Shown: piece by piece, positions 24,323-30,703 of the stretch
How the letters are laid out: each line of letters starts with the position of its first letter
Numbering within the stretch: the first letter of the stretch is position 1
The notes under the pieces: generated by a model
Told to the model about the DNA's origin: nothing
Seen by the model: the letters and a program-made list of their open reading frames with translations, nothing else
Database searches by the model: none
Program-made: the position numbers and the translations under genes
Assembly (NCBI GenBank): GCA_004145215.1
Contig: SEAL01000007.1
Span: 1 to 34,572, forward strand
Direction: 5' to 3'
DNA: 34,572 bases
Source: Chloroflexota bacterium
GTDB taxonomy: Bacteria > Patescibacteriota > Saccharimonadia > Saccharimonadales > Saccharimonadaceae

Positions 24323-25036
24323 TTACAGTACCTCCTCTAACATTGAGCCCGCGTGACGCACCAGCCGCATAACTTTACCGTAACTCTGGCGTGTCGGCCC
24401 TAATACGCCGATATAGCTGCGGTCGCTATAGGGCGATCGAAATCGACTGACGATGAGTGTCGCGCCGCTTGTTTTTCCAATTGGATTTTCGGCACCGATA
24501 TAAACGTTTAACGGTTCGTTTGGTGCAGCTTCACGCAGCCAAGGTTCGAGGTTATCGAGCAACGTTGCGACGTTCTGCGCATGATTACCCTGCATAAATT
24601 CTGGCTGTCCGAAGAGGTTTCCCATACCGCTCATATACAGCTGATCGCCAATTGTCGCCAGACCAAGGTTGTGCGTTAAATCAACCAGGCTATCGACTGC
24701 GCTTCGAATCGCTCGATCTGCTCTATCACCATGCGTGTTAACTCGCGCTTCAATCGCCCGCGCACCACGATCTAATTGCAGCGACTGCGGATTACTAGCG
24801 TGCGCTTCGGTTAGCGTATTAACATAGAATCGATAGCCTTGATCCGTTGGGATGCGACCAGCACTTGTGTGTGGTTGCGCAATGAACCCGAGATCTTCAA
24901 GCTTCGCCATTTCACTACGAATGGTCGCACTCGACACGCCAAAAAGCTTCGCCAGCGTCACACTTCCCACTGGTACTGCAATTTCAGCATACTGCTCGAT
25001 GATTGCTGCAAGTATCTGTATTTGGCGGTCTGTCAT
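24323..25036 (-). CDS. hrcA: Heat-shock repressor HrcA, short form
   Basis: The 237-aa protein has the HrcA winged helix (residues 1-75) with VGSVTLAKLFGVSSATIRSEMAKLEDLGFIAQPHTSAGRIPTDQGYRFYV, the family's most conserved stretch, and its C-terminal end LYMSGMGNLFGQPEF...GAENPIGKTSGATLIVSRF...IGVLGPTRQSYGKVM. HrcA is usually about 340 aa; the middle dimerisation/insert part of about 100 residues is missing or reduced. The flow from residue 75 to 140 is coherent and helical, so this may be a lineage-wide short version rather than damage. It represses its own operon through the CIRCE element over its promoter. The ATG lies 6 nt after TATAAT, so the mRNA is predicted to be leaderless. Confidence 0.92.
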   Translation of the reverse strand: MTDRQIQILAAIIEQYAEIAVPVGSVTLAKLFGVSSATIRSEMAKLEDLGFIAQPHTSAGRIPTDQGYRFYVNTLTEAHASNPQSLQLDRGARAIEARVNTHGDRADRAIRSAVDSLVDLTHNLGLATIGDQLYMSGMGNLFGQPEFMQGNHAQNVATLLDNLEPWLREAAPNEPLNVYIGAENPIGKTSGATLIVSRFRSPYSDRSYIGVLGPTRQSYGKVMRLVRHAGSMLEEVL

Positions 25037-25042
25037 AGTCTG

Positions 25043-25071
25043 ATTATAGCAAATTTTGGCACTCTTTGCAA
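25043..25071 (-). promoter_or_regulatory. hrcA promoter (leaderless)
   Basis: On the minus strand TTGCAA, a 17-nt spacer and TATAAT are followed by 6 nt and the ATG at 25036. This is the cleanest leaderless promoter in the window and it overlaps the CIRCE element. Confidence 0.8.
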
Positions 25072-25082
25072 TCGAGTGCCAG
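25056..25082. promoter_or_regulatory. CIRCE operator (HrcA binding site)
   Basis: TTGGCACTC, a 9-nt spacer and GAGTGCCAG. The 8-bp inner arms TGGCACTC/GAGTGCCA are perfectly inverted. It differs from consensus TTAGCACTC/GAGTGCTAA by a compensating change (A to G and T to C) that keeps the symmetry. It covers the -35 box of hrcA. Confidence 0.92.
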
Positions 25083-25120
25083 ACCGAAGCATTGATCTGG
25101 CAAACAAAAGCATTTATCGA

Positions 25121-25126
25121 TACAAT
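25121..25126 (+). promoter_or_regulatory. -10 box (TACAAT) of the small helical protein gene, leaderless spacing
   Basis: TACAAT is followed by 6 nt and the ATG at 25133. The -35 region is weak. The CIRCE element lies 38 bp upstream. Confidence 0.5.
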
Positions 25127-25132
25127 GAATAT

Positions 25133-25378
25133 ATGAGTTTTTTAAGTGATATCGGCAGCTTTCTGGGTGAAGCGCAACAATTTCGTGAAGAGCTAACGTC
25201 AGTAAAGGACGATTTTGTATCGTCTGCCATATCTGCAGCAACTGCGACATCAGGGGCAGTGACAGACTCGGCGCAATCAATCAGCGATGACACGACTGCA
25301 ATAACCACCGACATTCAACAGATGGCAAGTGGCGTCGTACAGGATATTCGACAACCCCTTTCAAAAAACGACCAGTAA
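25133..25378 (+). CDS. Small helical hypothetical protein, divergent from hrcA
   Basis: The ORF track shows a longer frame from 24839, but that part lies antisense to hrcA; the ATG at 25133, 6 nt after TACAAT, gives an 81-aa protein beginning MSFLSDIGSFLGEAQQFREEL. It has no transmembrane segment. Ala, Ser, Thr and Asp dominate and hydrophobic residues recur every three to four positions (VSSAISAATATSGAVTDSAQSI), so it is probably a long amphipathic helix resembling phasin- or apolipoprotein-like coats. No family is recognised. It shares the hrcA intergenic region with the CIRCE operator and may respond to heat, which is inference. A hairpin terminator overlaps its last codons. Confidence 0.7.
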   Translation: MSFLSDIGSFLGEAQQFREELTSVKDDFVSSAISAATATSGAVTDSAQSISDDTTAITTDIQQMASGVVQDIRQPLSKNDQ

Positions 25379-25390
25379 ATCTGGTCGTTT
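25366..25390. terminator. Terminator overlapping the end of the small helical gene
   Basis: AAACGACCAG, a 5-nt loop and CTGGTCGTTT form a perfect 10-bp stem with A and T ends. It can serve both the small helical gene and the tat-linked peptide genes coming from the other side. Confidence 0.8.
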
Positions 25391-25399
25391 CAATATAGT

Positions 25400-25489
25400 T
25401 TATGGATCGCGGCGCGTTTCGGGAAGTGCCAAGCGCAGTACCATTGCAATCAGGAACAATACCGCGATAATCAACAGATAGTACTTCAT
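25400..25489 (-). CDS. 29-aa single-pass membrane peptide
   Basis: This gene is too short for the ORF track. Its ATG lies 3 nt after the stop of the 68-aa gene upstream. The peptide (starting MKYYLLIIAVLFLIAMVLRL) is one hydrophobic helix with a charged C-terminal tail ETRRDP. Tight spacing, an uninterrupted frame and the helix-plus-tail design support a real gene. Its function is unknown; it may be a partner of the neighbouring small membrane protein or of the Tat translocase. Confidence 0.6.
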   Translation of the reverse strand: MKYYLLIIAVLFLIAMVLRLALPETRRDP

Positions 25490-25492
25490 CGG

Positions 25493-25699
25493 CTAGCTGT
25501 TCTTTGCTCCGCCGTACACCGATGATCCATATCCAGATGCGTTCGAACGCGCGATATTCGTATGTCCTGCAGGAGCAGGGGCAAGTGTTTTTACGATGGC
25601 ACTGACGCCAGTGATGGCAACAATAGCAATCCCGATATGCTTGAGGAAGTCTTTGCGATCCATTTTTTTCGCCAACAAACTGTTCAGTTCTTGTTTCAT
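25493..25699 (-). CDS. Small Tat-signal-like membrane or exported protein
   Basis: The 68-aa protein has MDRKDFLKHIGIAIVAITGVS at residues 13-33. The core D-R-K-D-F-L-K resembles the twin-arginine motif S-R-R-x-F-L-K with Lys in the second Arg position, followed by a moderately hydrophobic helix and an APAPAG stretch that could hold a signal peptidase site. The remaining tail is Ser/Gly/Tyr-rich and only about 25 residues. It lies 79 bp downstream of tatC on the same strand. It may be a Tat substrate, or simply a small membrane protein whose basic stop-transfer segment looks like one. Confidence 0.65.
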   Translation of the reverse strand: MKQELNSLLAKKMDRKDFLKHIGIAIVAITGVSAIVKTLAPAPAGHTNIARSNASGYGSSVYGGAKNS

Positions 25700-25778
25700 T
25701 AGTTCATGCTACCTTGTGTTTATTTTATTTTTCTTATGCTTTTATATAACACCATTTGAAAATAACTGTCAACGTCAA

Positions 25779-26858
25779 CTACGACACAGTTGTTATACCA
25801 TCCATCGATAATCCTCGATGAGTGCGTGATGTATCTGAACGCGTCACCATGGCTGTCCGGCGAGCAACTTTGTCCGGCAGTACACCATTAGATCGAATCG
25901 GCACGGCAACACGGCGATGCGGCACAGTTTTTCGGAAACCGTCAACGCTACGAGCGGGCGTAACTGGAGCCACATATACTGCCGCTTTGATAGGTGCTAT
26001 TGCAGGTGGAGTAGCCCGTCCCTGCGCGCGCTCCTCGTCTTGCTCACTGCGGCTTTCTACAGTACGTTTTATAGACTTAGGGACACTCCGTCGCTCCGCT
26101 CGGCGACGTAAATACACAGCAATCGCCCCTAATTGATAAACAACAATAATTGGTCCAGCGACGATCATTTGATTCACGATGTCTGGTGTCGGCGTTATCA
26201 GGGCAGCGGCAATTACTGCTCCAATAATGACAAAGCGCTGCGACGACAGTAGTGACCCAGGAGGGAATGGGCGAACATGATCAAAAATGAACAGCAGTAA
26301 TGGTAGCTGGAATAGCGCAGCAAGCCCCAATAAATACATCACAACAAACCCCAAATACGACTCTGCAGTCAAACTGGGAGCAACCGCATCACCAGCAAAT
26401 GTCGTCAAGAAATTGATAGCAGCGGGAATAGCCACCATGTAGCCAAAGATTGCGCCAGCCGCTGCCAATGCCGCAGACAATACCACGATAATGGCGATGA
26501 AACGCCGTGATGTTTTACCGAGAACGGGCTGCAAGAAACGATACAAATGATAGACGACAACCGGAATTGTCAGTAGCGCACCGAAGTACAAACAAACAGT
26601 AAATATAAAGCTAAAACCGCCACCCGGCGTCAAGTATATTAATTTTTCGCCTTGCAGCGGCGCGACAATAAAATTAACAAGGAGGTCCTTGAACTGGAAC
26701 CCTATCGAAGAGGTGACGATAAGTACCGCAACAATCCAAAACAAACGATTCCGGAGCTCGAAAATGTGCTCCAGAAAAGTTAGTTCAGCAGGCTTACTAC
26801 TAGGACTGCTTTGTATCGTTTTGTTTTGTGGCTGCTTTTTTGTCTGTTGTTTTTTCAT
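25779..26858 (-). CDS. tatC: Twin-arginine translocase subunit TatC with long C-terminal extension
   Basis: The 359-aa protein contains the TatC N-terminus LTFLEHIFELRNRLFW, the substrate-binding signature with the conserved Glu, then YHLYRFLQPVLGKTSRR (loop 2 region) and six transmembrane helices to about residue 245. TatC recognises twin-arginine signals and forms the receptor complex. About 110 Arg/Pro/Val-rich residues follow the last helix, unlike the typical 240-260-aa family members. The ATG has AAGGGA 7 nt upstream. The start overlaps tatA by 59 nt, a large but consistent overlap. I see no reason to doubt the gene; the extension is the unusual part. Confidence 0.93.
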   Translation of the reverse strand: MKKQQTKKQPQNKTIQSSPSSKPAELTFLEHIFELRNRLFWIVAVLIVTSSIGFQFKDLLVNFIVAPLQGEKLIYLTPGGGFSFIFTVCLYFGALLTIPVVVYHLYRFLQPVLGKTSRRFIAIIVVLSAALAAAGAIFGYMVAIPAAINFLTTFAGDAVAPSLTAESYLGFVVMYLLGLAALFQLPLLLFIFDHVRPFPPGSLLSSQRFVIIGAVIAAALITPTPDIVNQMIVAGPIIVVYQLGAIAVYLRRRAERRSVPKSIKRTVESRSEQDEERAQGRATPPAIAPIKAAVYVAPVTPARSVDGFRKTVPHRRVAVPIRSNGVLPDKVARRTAMVTRSDTSRTHRGLSMDGITTVS

Positions 26859-26991
26859 CGCTCATTCCCTTGCGCAGTTCTTTCATTGAATCACCAACAC
26901 TTCGAGCCAGTTCCGGAAGCTTTCGGCCCCCGAAAAGTAACAATATCACTAAAAAGATGATAATTAATTCAGGTGTACCTAGTCCAAACAT
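26800..26991 (-). CDS. tatA: Sec-independent translocase protein TatA
   Basis: The 63-aa protein is a textbook TatA/E: MFGLGTPELIIIFLVILLLFGGRKLPELARSVGDSMKELRKG, that is, a short N-out transmembrane helix, the FG hinge and an amphipathic helix, then a Lys/Asp/Thr-rich tail. It oligomerises to form or thin the membrane for folded cargo. AGGA lies just upstream of the ATG. It is the first gene of the tatA-tatC unit and its end is read in a second frame as the start of tatC. Confidence 0.96.
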   Translation of the reverse strand: MFGLGTPELIIIFLVILLLFGGRKLPELARSVGDSMKELRKGMSDEKTTDKKAATKQNDTKQS

Positions 26992-27090
26992 ATATTCCTC
27001 GCTTTATGAAAATCTTCTTTAATAGTATATCGATTATGGTAAGATAGCAAGTAGAAGACGCTAATGTAACACTAACAGAGAAAGATATCT

Positions 27091-27387
27091 ATGTATCAAC
27101 TCAGCCAGTTCGCTCAAACCGCAGTCTATAACTGCTCAGATTCTACCGACAACACCTATGGTGCTGGGAATTTTGGTACATGCGCAGCTGATGTAGCGAC
27201 AGCACCAGGCCAAAATACAGGCGCCGAAACAACCGCCGAAAACAGTGTTGGCGCACCCGACACTGGGACATTCCTTGGACTCGTCACGTCCGGTAGCTTT
27301 ACGATTATATTGCCTGTCGCAGTAGCGCTACTCATTACTGTCGCAGCGACAATCGTTGTCATGCGACGCAAAAAAATTAATCACTAG
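27091..27387 (+). CDS. Small surface protein with sortase-signal-like C-terminus
   Basis: The 98-aa product has no N-terminal signal peptide of normal form. A Ser/Thr/Asn/Gly-rich region with two cysteines (YNCSDS, GTCAAD) leads to GAPDTGTFLGLV, a hydrophobic helix (about residues 71-91, FTIILPVAVALLITVAATIVV) and MRRKKINH. The order motif, helix, basic tail matches cell-wall sorting signals, with APDTG in place of LPxTG. Alternatively it is a simple C-terminally anchored membrane protein. GAGAAAGA before the ATG may be a ribosome binding site. It runs convergent with the guanylate kinase gene with only 14 bp between. Confidence 0.7.
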   Translation: MYQLSQFAQTAVYNCSDSTDNTYGAGNFGTCAADVATAPGQNTGAETTAENSVGAPDTGTFLGLVTSGSFTIILPVAVALLITVAATIVVMRRKKINH

Positions 27388-27401
27388 ATTATATAGCGTA
27401 A

Positions 27402-28121
27402 CTAAGAGCGAGCCGCATCGGTTATGGCGTCTAGCAGATCTCTTGCCGCAATTCGTGCTTCATCGTCATGACGATTAAAGATATCTTCACGATGCGCAAT
27501 TTCGTCAACGACCCGCACAGCACGATCCAGGTCATCATTGATAATAAAGTGATAATACGGCACGCTAAGCGCACGCATAAGTTCGTCAGCCGCTGCCTGT
27601 AGACGGTTCGGGAGTTCATGTTCAAATTCCTCGACCGTACTATAGCGAGCAGAAAGTCGCCGTCGCCATGTATCGTAATCGGGTGGCAAAATGAATAGTG
27701 CGCGAACAGCGTCATCCCCCAGGTCTTTGAAAACTGTAATTCCATTCACATCTATATTACCGAGTGTCACCTTGCCGCTATCGTTCGCGGCTCGAAACTC
27801 CTGGACGCTAGTCCCATAATAATTACTGCCGTACTTATTCACCTCTATCAGGTCATGACCAGTTAACATATCGAGCATTACTTGATGTGAAACAAAATGA
27901 TATTCTACGCCGTCCTGCTCCATGATGCCATTATTAGCCCTCGGACTCCGTGTCGTATGGGTCACGATTTTGTGGTAGCCATCTTTTTTCAAAAGTTTTG
28001 ATTGAATCGTATCTTTGCCTGCACCAGAAATCCCAACCAGCAGTAGTGTATTTGATGCAGCAACAACATCCCGCGCACCTTGATCTGCTTGATAATTTCG
28101 TGCGAGTGATTCAATTTCCAT
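27402..28121 (-). CDS. gmk: Guanylate kinase-like protein
   Basis: The 239-aa protein has an N-terminal extension of about 25 residues, then the P-loop LLVGISGAGKDTIQSKL, the GMP-binding THTTRSPRANNG and YHFVS segments, and a lid with RRRLSAR, as in guanylate kinases. GMP kinase makes GDP from GMP. The P-loop Asp instead of Ser/Thr-neighbour Thr (GKDT) is also seen in related nucleotide kinases, so substrate identity is less sure than the fold. It has its own promoter with almost no leader and lies downstream of lepA. Confidence 0.85.
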   Translation of the reverse strand: MEIESLARNYQADQGARDVVAASNTLLLVGISGAGKDTIQSKLLKKDGYHKIVTHTTRSPRANNGIMEQDGVEYHFVSHQVMLDMLTGHDLIEVNKYGSNYYGTSVQEFRAANDSGKVTLGNIDVNGITVFKDLGDDAVRALFILPPDYDTWRRRLSARYSTVEEFEHELPNRLQAAADELMRALSVPYYHFIINDDLDRAVRVVDEIAHREDIFNRHDDEARIAARDLLDAITDAARS

Positions 28122-28129
28122 AAAGTATC

Positions 28130-28158
28130 AGTATAGCAAATATAGCAACAAGCTACAA
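28130..28158 (-). promoter_or_regulatory. Promoter of the guanylate kinase gene (near-leaderless)
   Basis: On the minus strand TTGTAG, a 17-nt spacer and TATACT are followed by 8 nt and the ATG at 28121. Confidence 0.65.
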
Positions 28159-28167
28159 AGCATACTA

Positions 28168-28206
28168 TTAGTCGCGCTTTAGCATCACCGTAAACGCTTC
28201 GGACGG
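28168..28206 (-). pseudogene. Out-of-frame remnant of the LepA C-terminus
   Basis: The reading frame PSEAFTVMLKRD-stop directly after the LepA frame break looks like the last dozen residues of LepA. It is the key evidence that lepA was shortened by an internal deletion rather than ended naturally. Confidence 0.65.
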
Positions 28207-29768
28207 AAATTCTGTCGCGGAATAACATCTTTTAATTTGTCGACGACTTCACGACCTAGGCGCTGCGATTCACTACGATGCGCCATCACGCTCAGGGCGT
28301 CGATCATTTCTCCGGCAACATAAAAATCAACACGAACCAAATCTTCGGCAATGTACGTATCGAGTTCGTAGTTGAAACTGCCGTACCCGCTCGTGACACT
28401 CTTTAGTTGGTCATAGAAATCAGTCAGTAGGTTTGCAAGCGGTGCTTCAAATGCAATCAGGGCACGTTCGTCGATATAGCTGAGATTTTTTTGCTGCCCG
28501 CGCTTGTTGACGATCAACTGGATCACCGCGCCGATATATTCTTTTGGAACGATAATTTCACCCTGAATCCAGGGTTCACGAATTTCATTAATTCTAATGA
28601 CGTCTGGCAGGTCACTGGCGCTTTTGATATCCAGCTGCGTGCCATCAGTCAGCATAACCTGATAGTCGGTCGATGGATTCGTTACTACCAAATCAAGGCT
28701 ATATTCGCGCTCTAATCGCTCGCGAACAATGTCCATATGCAGTAGCCCGAGGAATCCAATACGCACACCGAACCCTAGTACGGGCGAGTTCTCAGGTTCA
28801 AATTGCAGTGCGCTGTCGCTGAGACTCAGTTTTTCGACTGCATCTTTTAATTCCTGATAGTCTTCGTTACTCACCGGGAAAAATCCGGCATACACGAACG
28901 GCTTGACGTTTTGATAGCCTGGCAACATTGCATCGGCGTGCGTGCGTTTCGTCGTAACCGTATCACCTACTTTTGCGTCACGAGTCGTTTTGAGGTTGGT
29001 GACAATATAGCCAATTTCGCCTGTTGTCATTTCGGCGTTCGCCTTCATCGTAGGATTTAATGATCCGACTTCGAGCGCCAATCCATCAGCACTGGTTGCT
29101 AACATCTGAATCGTATCGCCCTTTTTGATCGAACCATCGACGACACGTGTATATAAAATCACACCGCGATAATCATCATAATAACTGTCAAAAATCAGCG
29201 CGCGTGTTGGCGCCGCAGGATCACCTGATGGCGGCGTGACCTTTTCGACAACCGCATCCAGAACTTTTTCGACACCGAGGCCGGTCTTTGCACTGATCTG
29301 CAAAATGTCAGATTCGTCACAGCCTAATAGGTTGATAATTTCGGCACTGACCCTTGGCACATCAGCAGCAGGCAGATCGATTTTATTCAGTACCGGAATG
29401 ATCGTTAAATCCGCAGCAAGTGCCAGATACACGTTTGCGAGTGTCTGAGCCTGGATACCCTGACTGGCATCAACTACCAAAATAGCACCCTCGCAGGCTT
29501 CCAGACTACGGGAAACCTCGTAGCTAAAATCGACGTGACCAGGAGTATCGATCAGGTTCAGGTCGACACCGTTATGTTGCATACGAACCGGCGCGAGTTT
29601 GATCGTGATTCCCTTTTCTCGCTCCAGATCCATACTATCAAGTAGTTGCGACTTCATATCACGTTTTTGCACCGTACCGGTCATTTCCATCATGCGGTCA
29701 GCAAGTGTCGACTTTCCGTGGTCGATGTGCGCAATAATACAAAAGTTTCGAATGTGAGATTGATCCAT
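28185..29768 (-). CDS. lepA: Elongation factor 4 (LepA) with out-of-frame deletion near its C-terminus
   Basis: The 527-aa frame has the GTPase motifs (AHIDHGKST, DTPGHVDFSYEV, NKIDLP), domain II, and the EF-G-like domains III and V-like region to MIDALSVMAHRSESQRLGREVVDKLKDVIPRQNF. A complete LepA continues for about 75 residues; here the frame ends in RPKRLR. Read in the next frame the DNA gives PSEAFTVMLKRD and a stop at 28168, which matches the normal LepA end (IPQEAFLAVLK-type). So about 60 residues of the unique LepA C-terminal domain were removed and the frame changed near 28205-28212. LepA is a ribosome-associated GTPase. Its start overlaps the truncated murJ by 79 nt. Confidence 0.85.
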   Translation of the reverse strand: MDQSHIRNFCIIAHIDHGKSTLADRMMEMTGTVQKRDMKSQLLDSMDLEREKGITIKLAPVRMQHNGVDLNLIDTPGHVDFSYEVSRSLEACEGAILVVDASQGIQAQTLANVYLALAADLTIIPVLNKIDLPAADVPRVSAEIINLLGCDESDILQISAKTGLGVEKVLDAVVEKVTPPSGDPAAPTRALIFDSYYDDYRGVILYTRVVDGSIKKGDTIQMLATSADGLALEVGSLNPTMKANAEMTTGEIGYIVTNLKTTRDAKVGDTVTTKRTHADAMLPGYQNVKPFVYAGFFPVSNEDYQELKDAVEKLSLSDSALQFEPENSPVLGFGVRIGFLGLLHMDIVRERLEREYSLDLVVTNPSTDYQVMLTDGTQLDIKSASDLPDVIRINEIREPWIQGEIIVPKEYIGAVIQLIVNKRGQQKNLSYIDERALIAFEAPLANLLTDFYDQLKSVTSGYGSFNYELDTYIAEDLVRVDFYVAGEMIDALSVMAHRSESQRLGREVVDKLKDVIPRQNFRPKRLR

Positions 29769-30691
29769 ATAGTTATGGTTGATGCAATTGCCATTTTCGT
29801 AAATGCGTTAAACAGTTTTGCGTCAAACAAGCCTTTGATACGTCGACTCATAACGACAAATAAAATCAGTACCTCAACAACCGCAACAATTGATTGAGCA
29901 TACGCCAGCCCATAGGCTCCCATTCCTAATTCTAGACTGAACCAGATCGCCAGCCCAATATTCAAACTAATGGCAAAAATCGATATATAGAGTGGTGTTT
30001 TTGTGTCTTGCTGCGCATAAAAACTACGGGCAGCGATATAGTAAATCGACCTGAACAGAATAGCAACGACAAGCGCACCCAACAGTCCCGCCATTAGTGC
30101 ATCACCACCATTTTTAATAAAGTTCACTAAATACCCACGAGTAAAATACGTAACAACCGCCACCGGCATTGCCAACCACACGATGACACGCAGCACCGTT
30201 TGCAGTTCCGATTTGAACAAATCGGGGCGCCCTTGGCTGAGTCGCTCAGTCATTTTTGGAAATGCTGCCGTACTGATCACGACGCCGATCATATTAATTG
30301 GCGCCATGTGGAGTGTCGTCGCCTGGTTATACGCGGCCAGCGTCCCCATTGCAAAGCGTGAAGCCAAGTTGGTCTCTACAATTCCTACCAAAAAGTCCAT
30401 TCCCTGGTCAAGTGATCGCGCCGGAAGAAGTGACAATACTTTTCGAAATCCTTTGTTTTTCCAGTAGATCTTGAATCTGTAATCAAATCCTAGCCCTAAC
30501 AGTCCAATAAAGGCAGCGATGTAGGCATCATACCCTGTTTTGTACGTATCGTAATACGTACCGTTCAATAGACGCATTCGGAAGAATCCGAACAACAGGG
30601 AAATAAGTGTCGATCCAGCCAGCAGCGCTGCTGCCAGCTGGATTGTCAGGCGCTTATTCGCGCGAGCAACAACACTTTGCACTCTTCCCAT
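29690..30691 (-). CDS. murJ: Lipid II flippase MurJ, internally deleted and C-terminally truncated
   Basis: The 333-aa frame starts like other MurJ proteins (TLISLLFGFFRMRLLNGTYYDTYKTGYDAYIAAF) but at residue 60 jumps to IGLLGLGFDYRFKIYWKNKG, which in full-length MurJ comes only after several more helices. MurJ is normally about 500-550 aa with 14 helices. About 160-180 residues are missing there in frame (junction near 30512). The C-terminal helices are also cut: after MAIASTITI the frame runs into the lepA start. As read, it cannot fold as a 14-helix flippase. It has an AAGGTGG ribosome binding site and follows ftsH by 12 nt. Confidence 0.85.
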   Translation of the reverse strand: MGRVQSVVARANKRLTIQLAAALLAGSTLISLLFGFFRMRLLNGTYYDTYKTGYDAYIAAFIGLLGLGFDYRFKIYWKNKGFRKVLSLLPARSLDQGMDFLVGIVETNLASRFAMGTLAAYNQATTLHMAPINMIGVVISTAAFPKMTERLSQGRPDLFKSELQTVLRVIVWLAMPVAVVTYFTRGYLVNFIKNGGDALMAGLLGALVVAILFRSIYYIAARSFYAQQDTKTPLYISIFAISLNIGLAIWFSLELGMGAYGLAYAQSIVAVVEVLILFVVMSRRIKGLFDAKLFNAFTKMAIASTITIWINLTFETFVLLRTSTTESRHLLTA

Positions 30692-30703
30692 GACACACCA
30701 CCT

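Noticed and set aside
24839-25132. Upstream part of the 179-aa frame ending at 25378
   Set aside because: It is antisense to hrcA and passes through the CIRCE/promoter region; only the part from the ATG at 25133 is supported.
23660-30520. Ten-base match TGCCTTTATT near both the DrrA break and the murJ break
   Set aside because: It occurs in opposite orientation and not at the other breaks, so it is probably chance rather than a recombination site.
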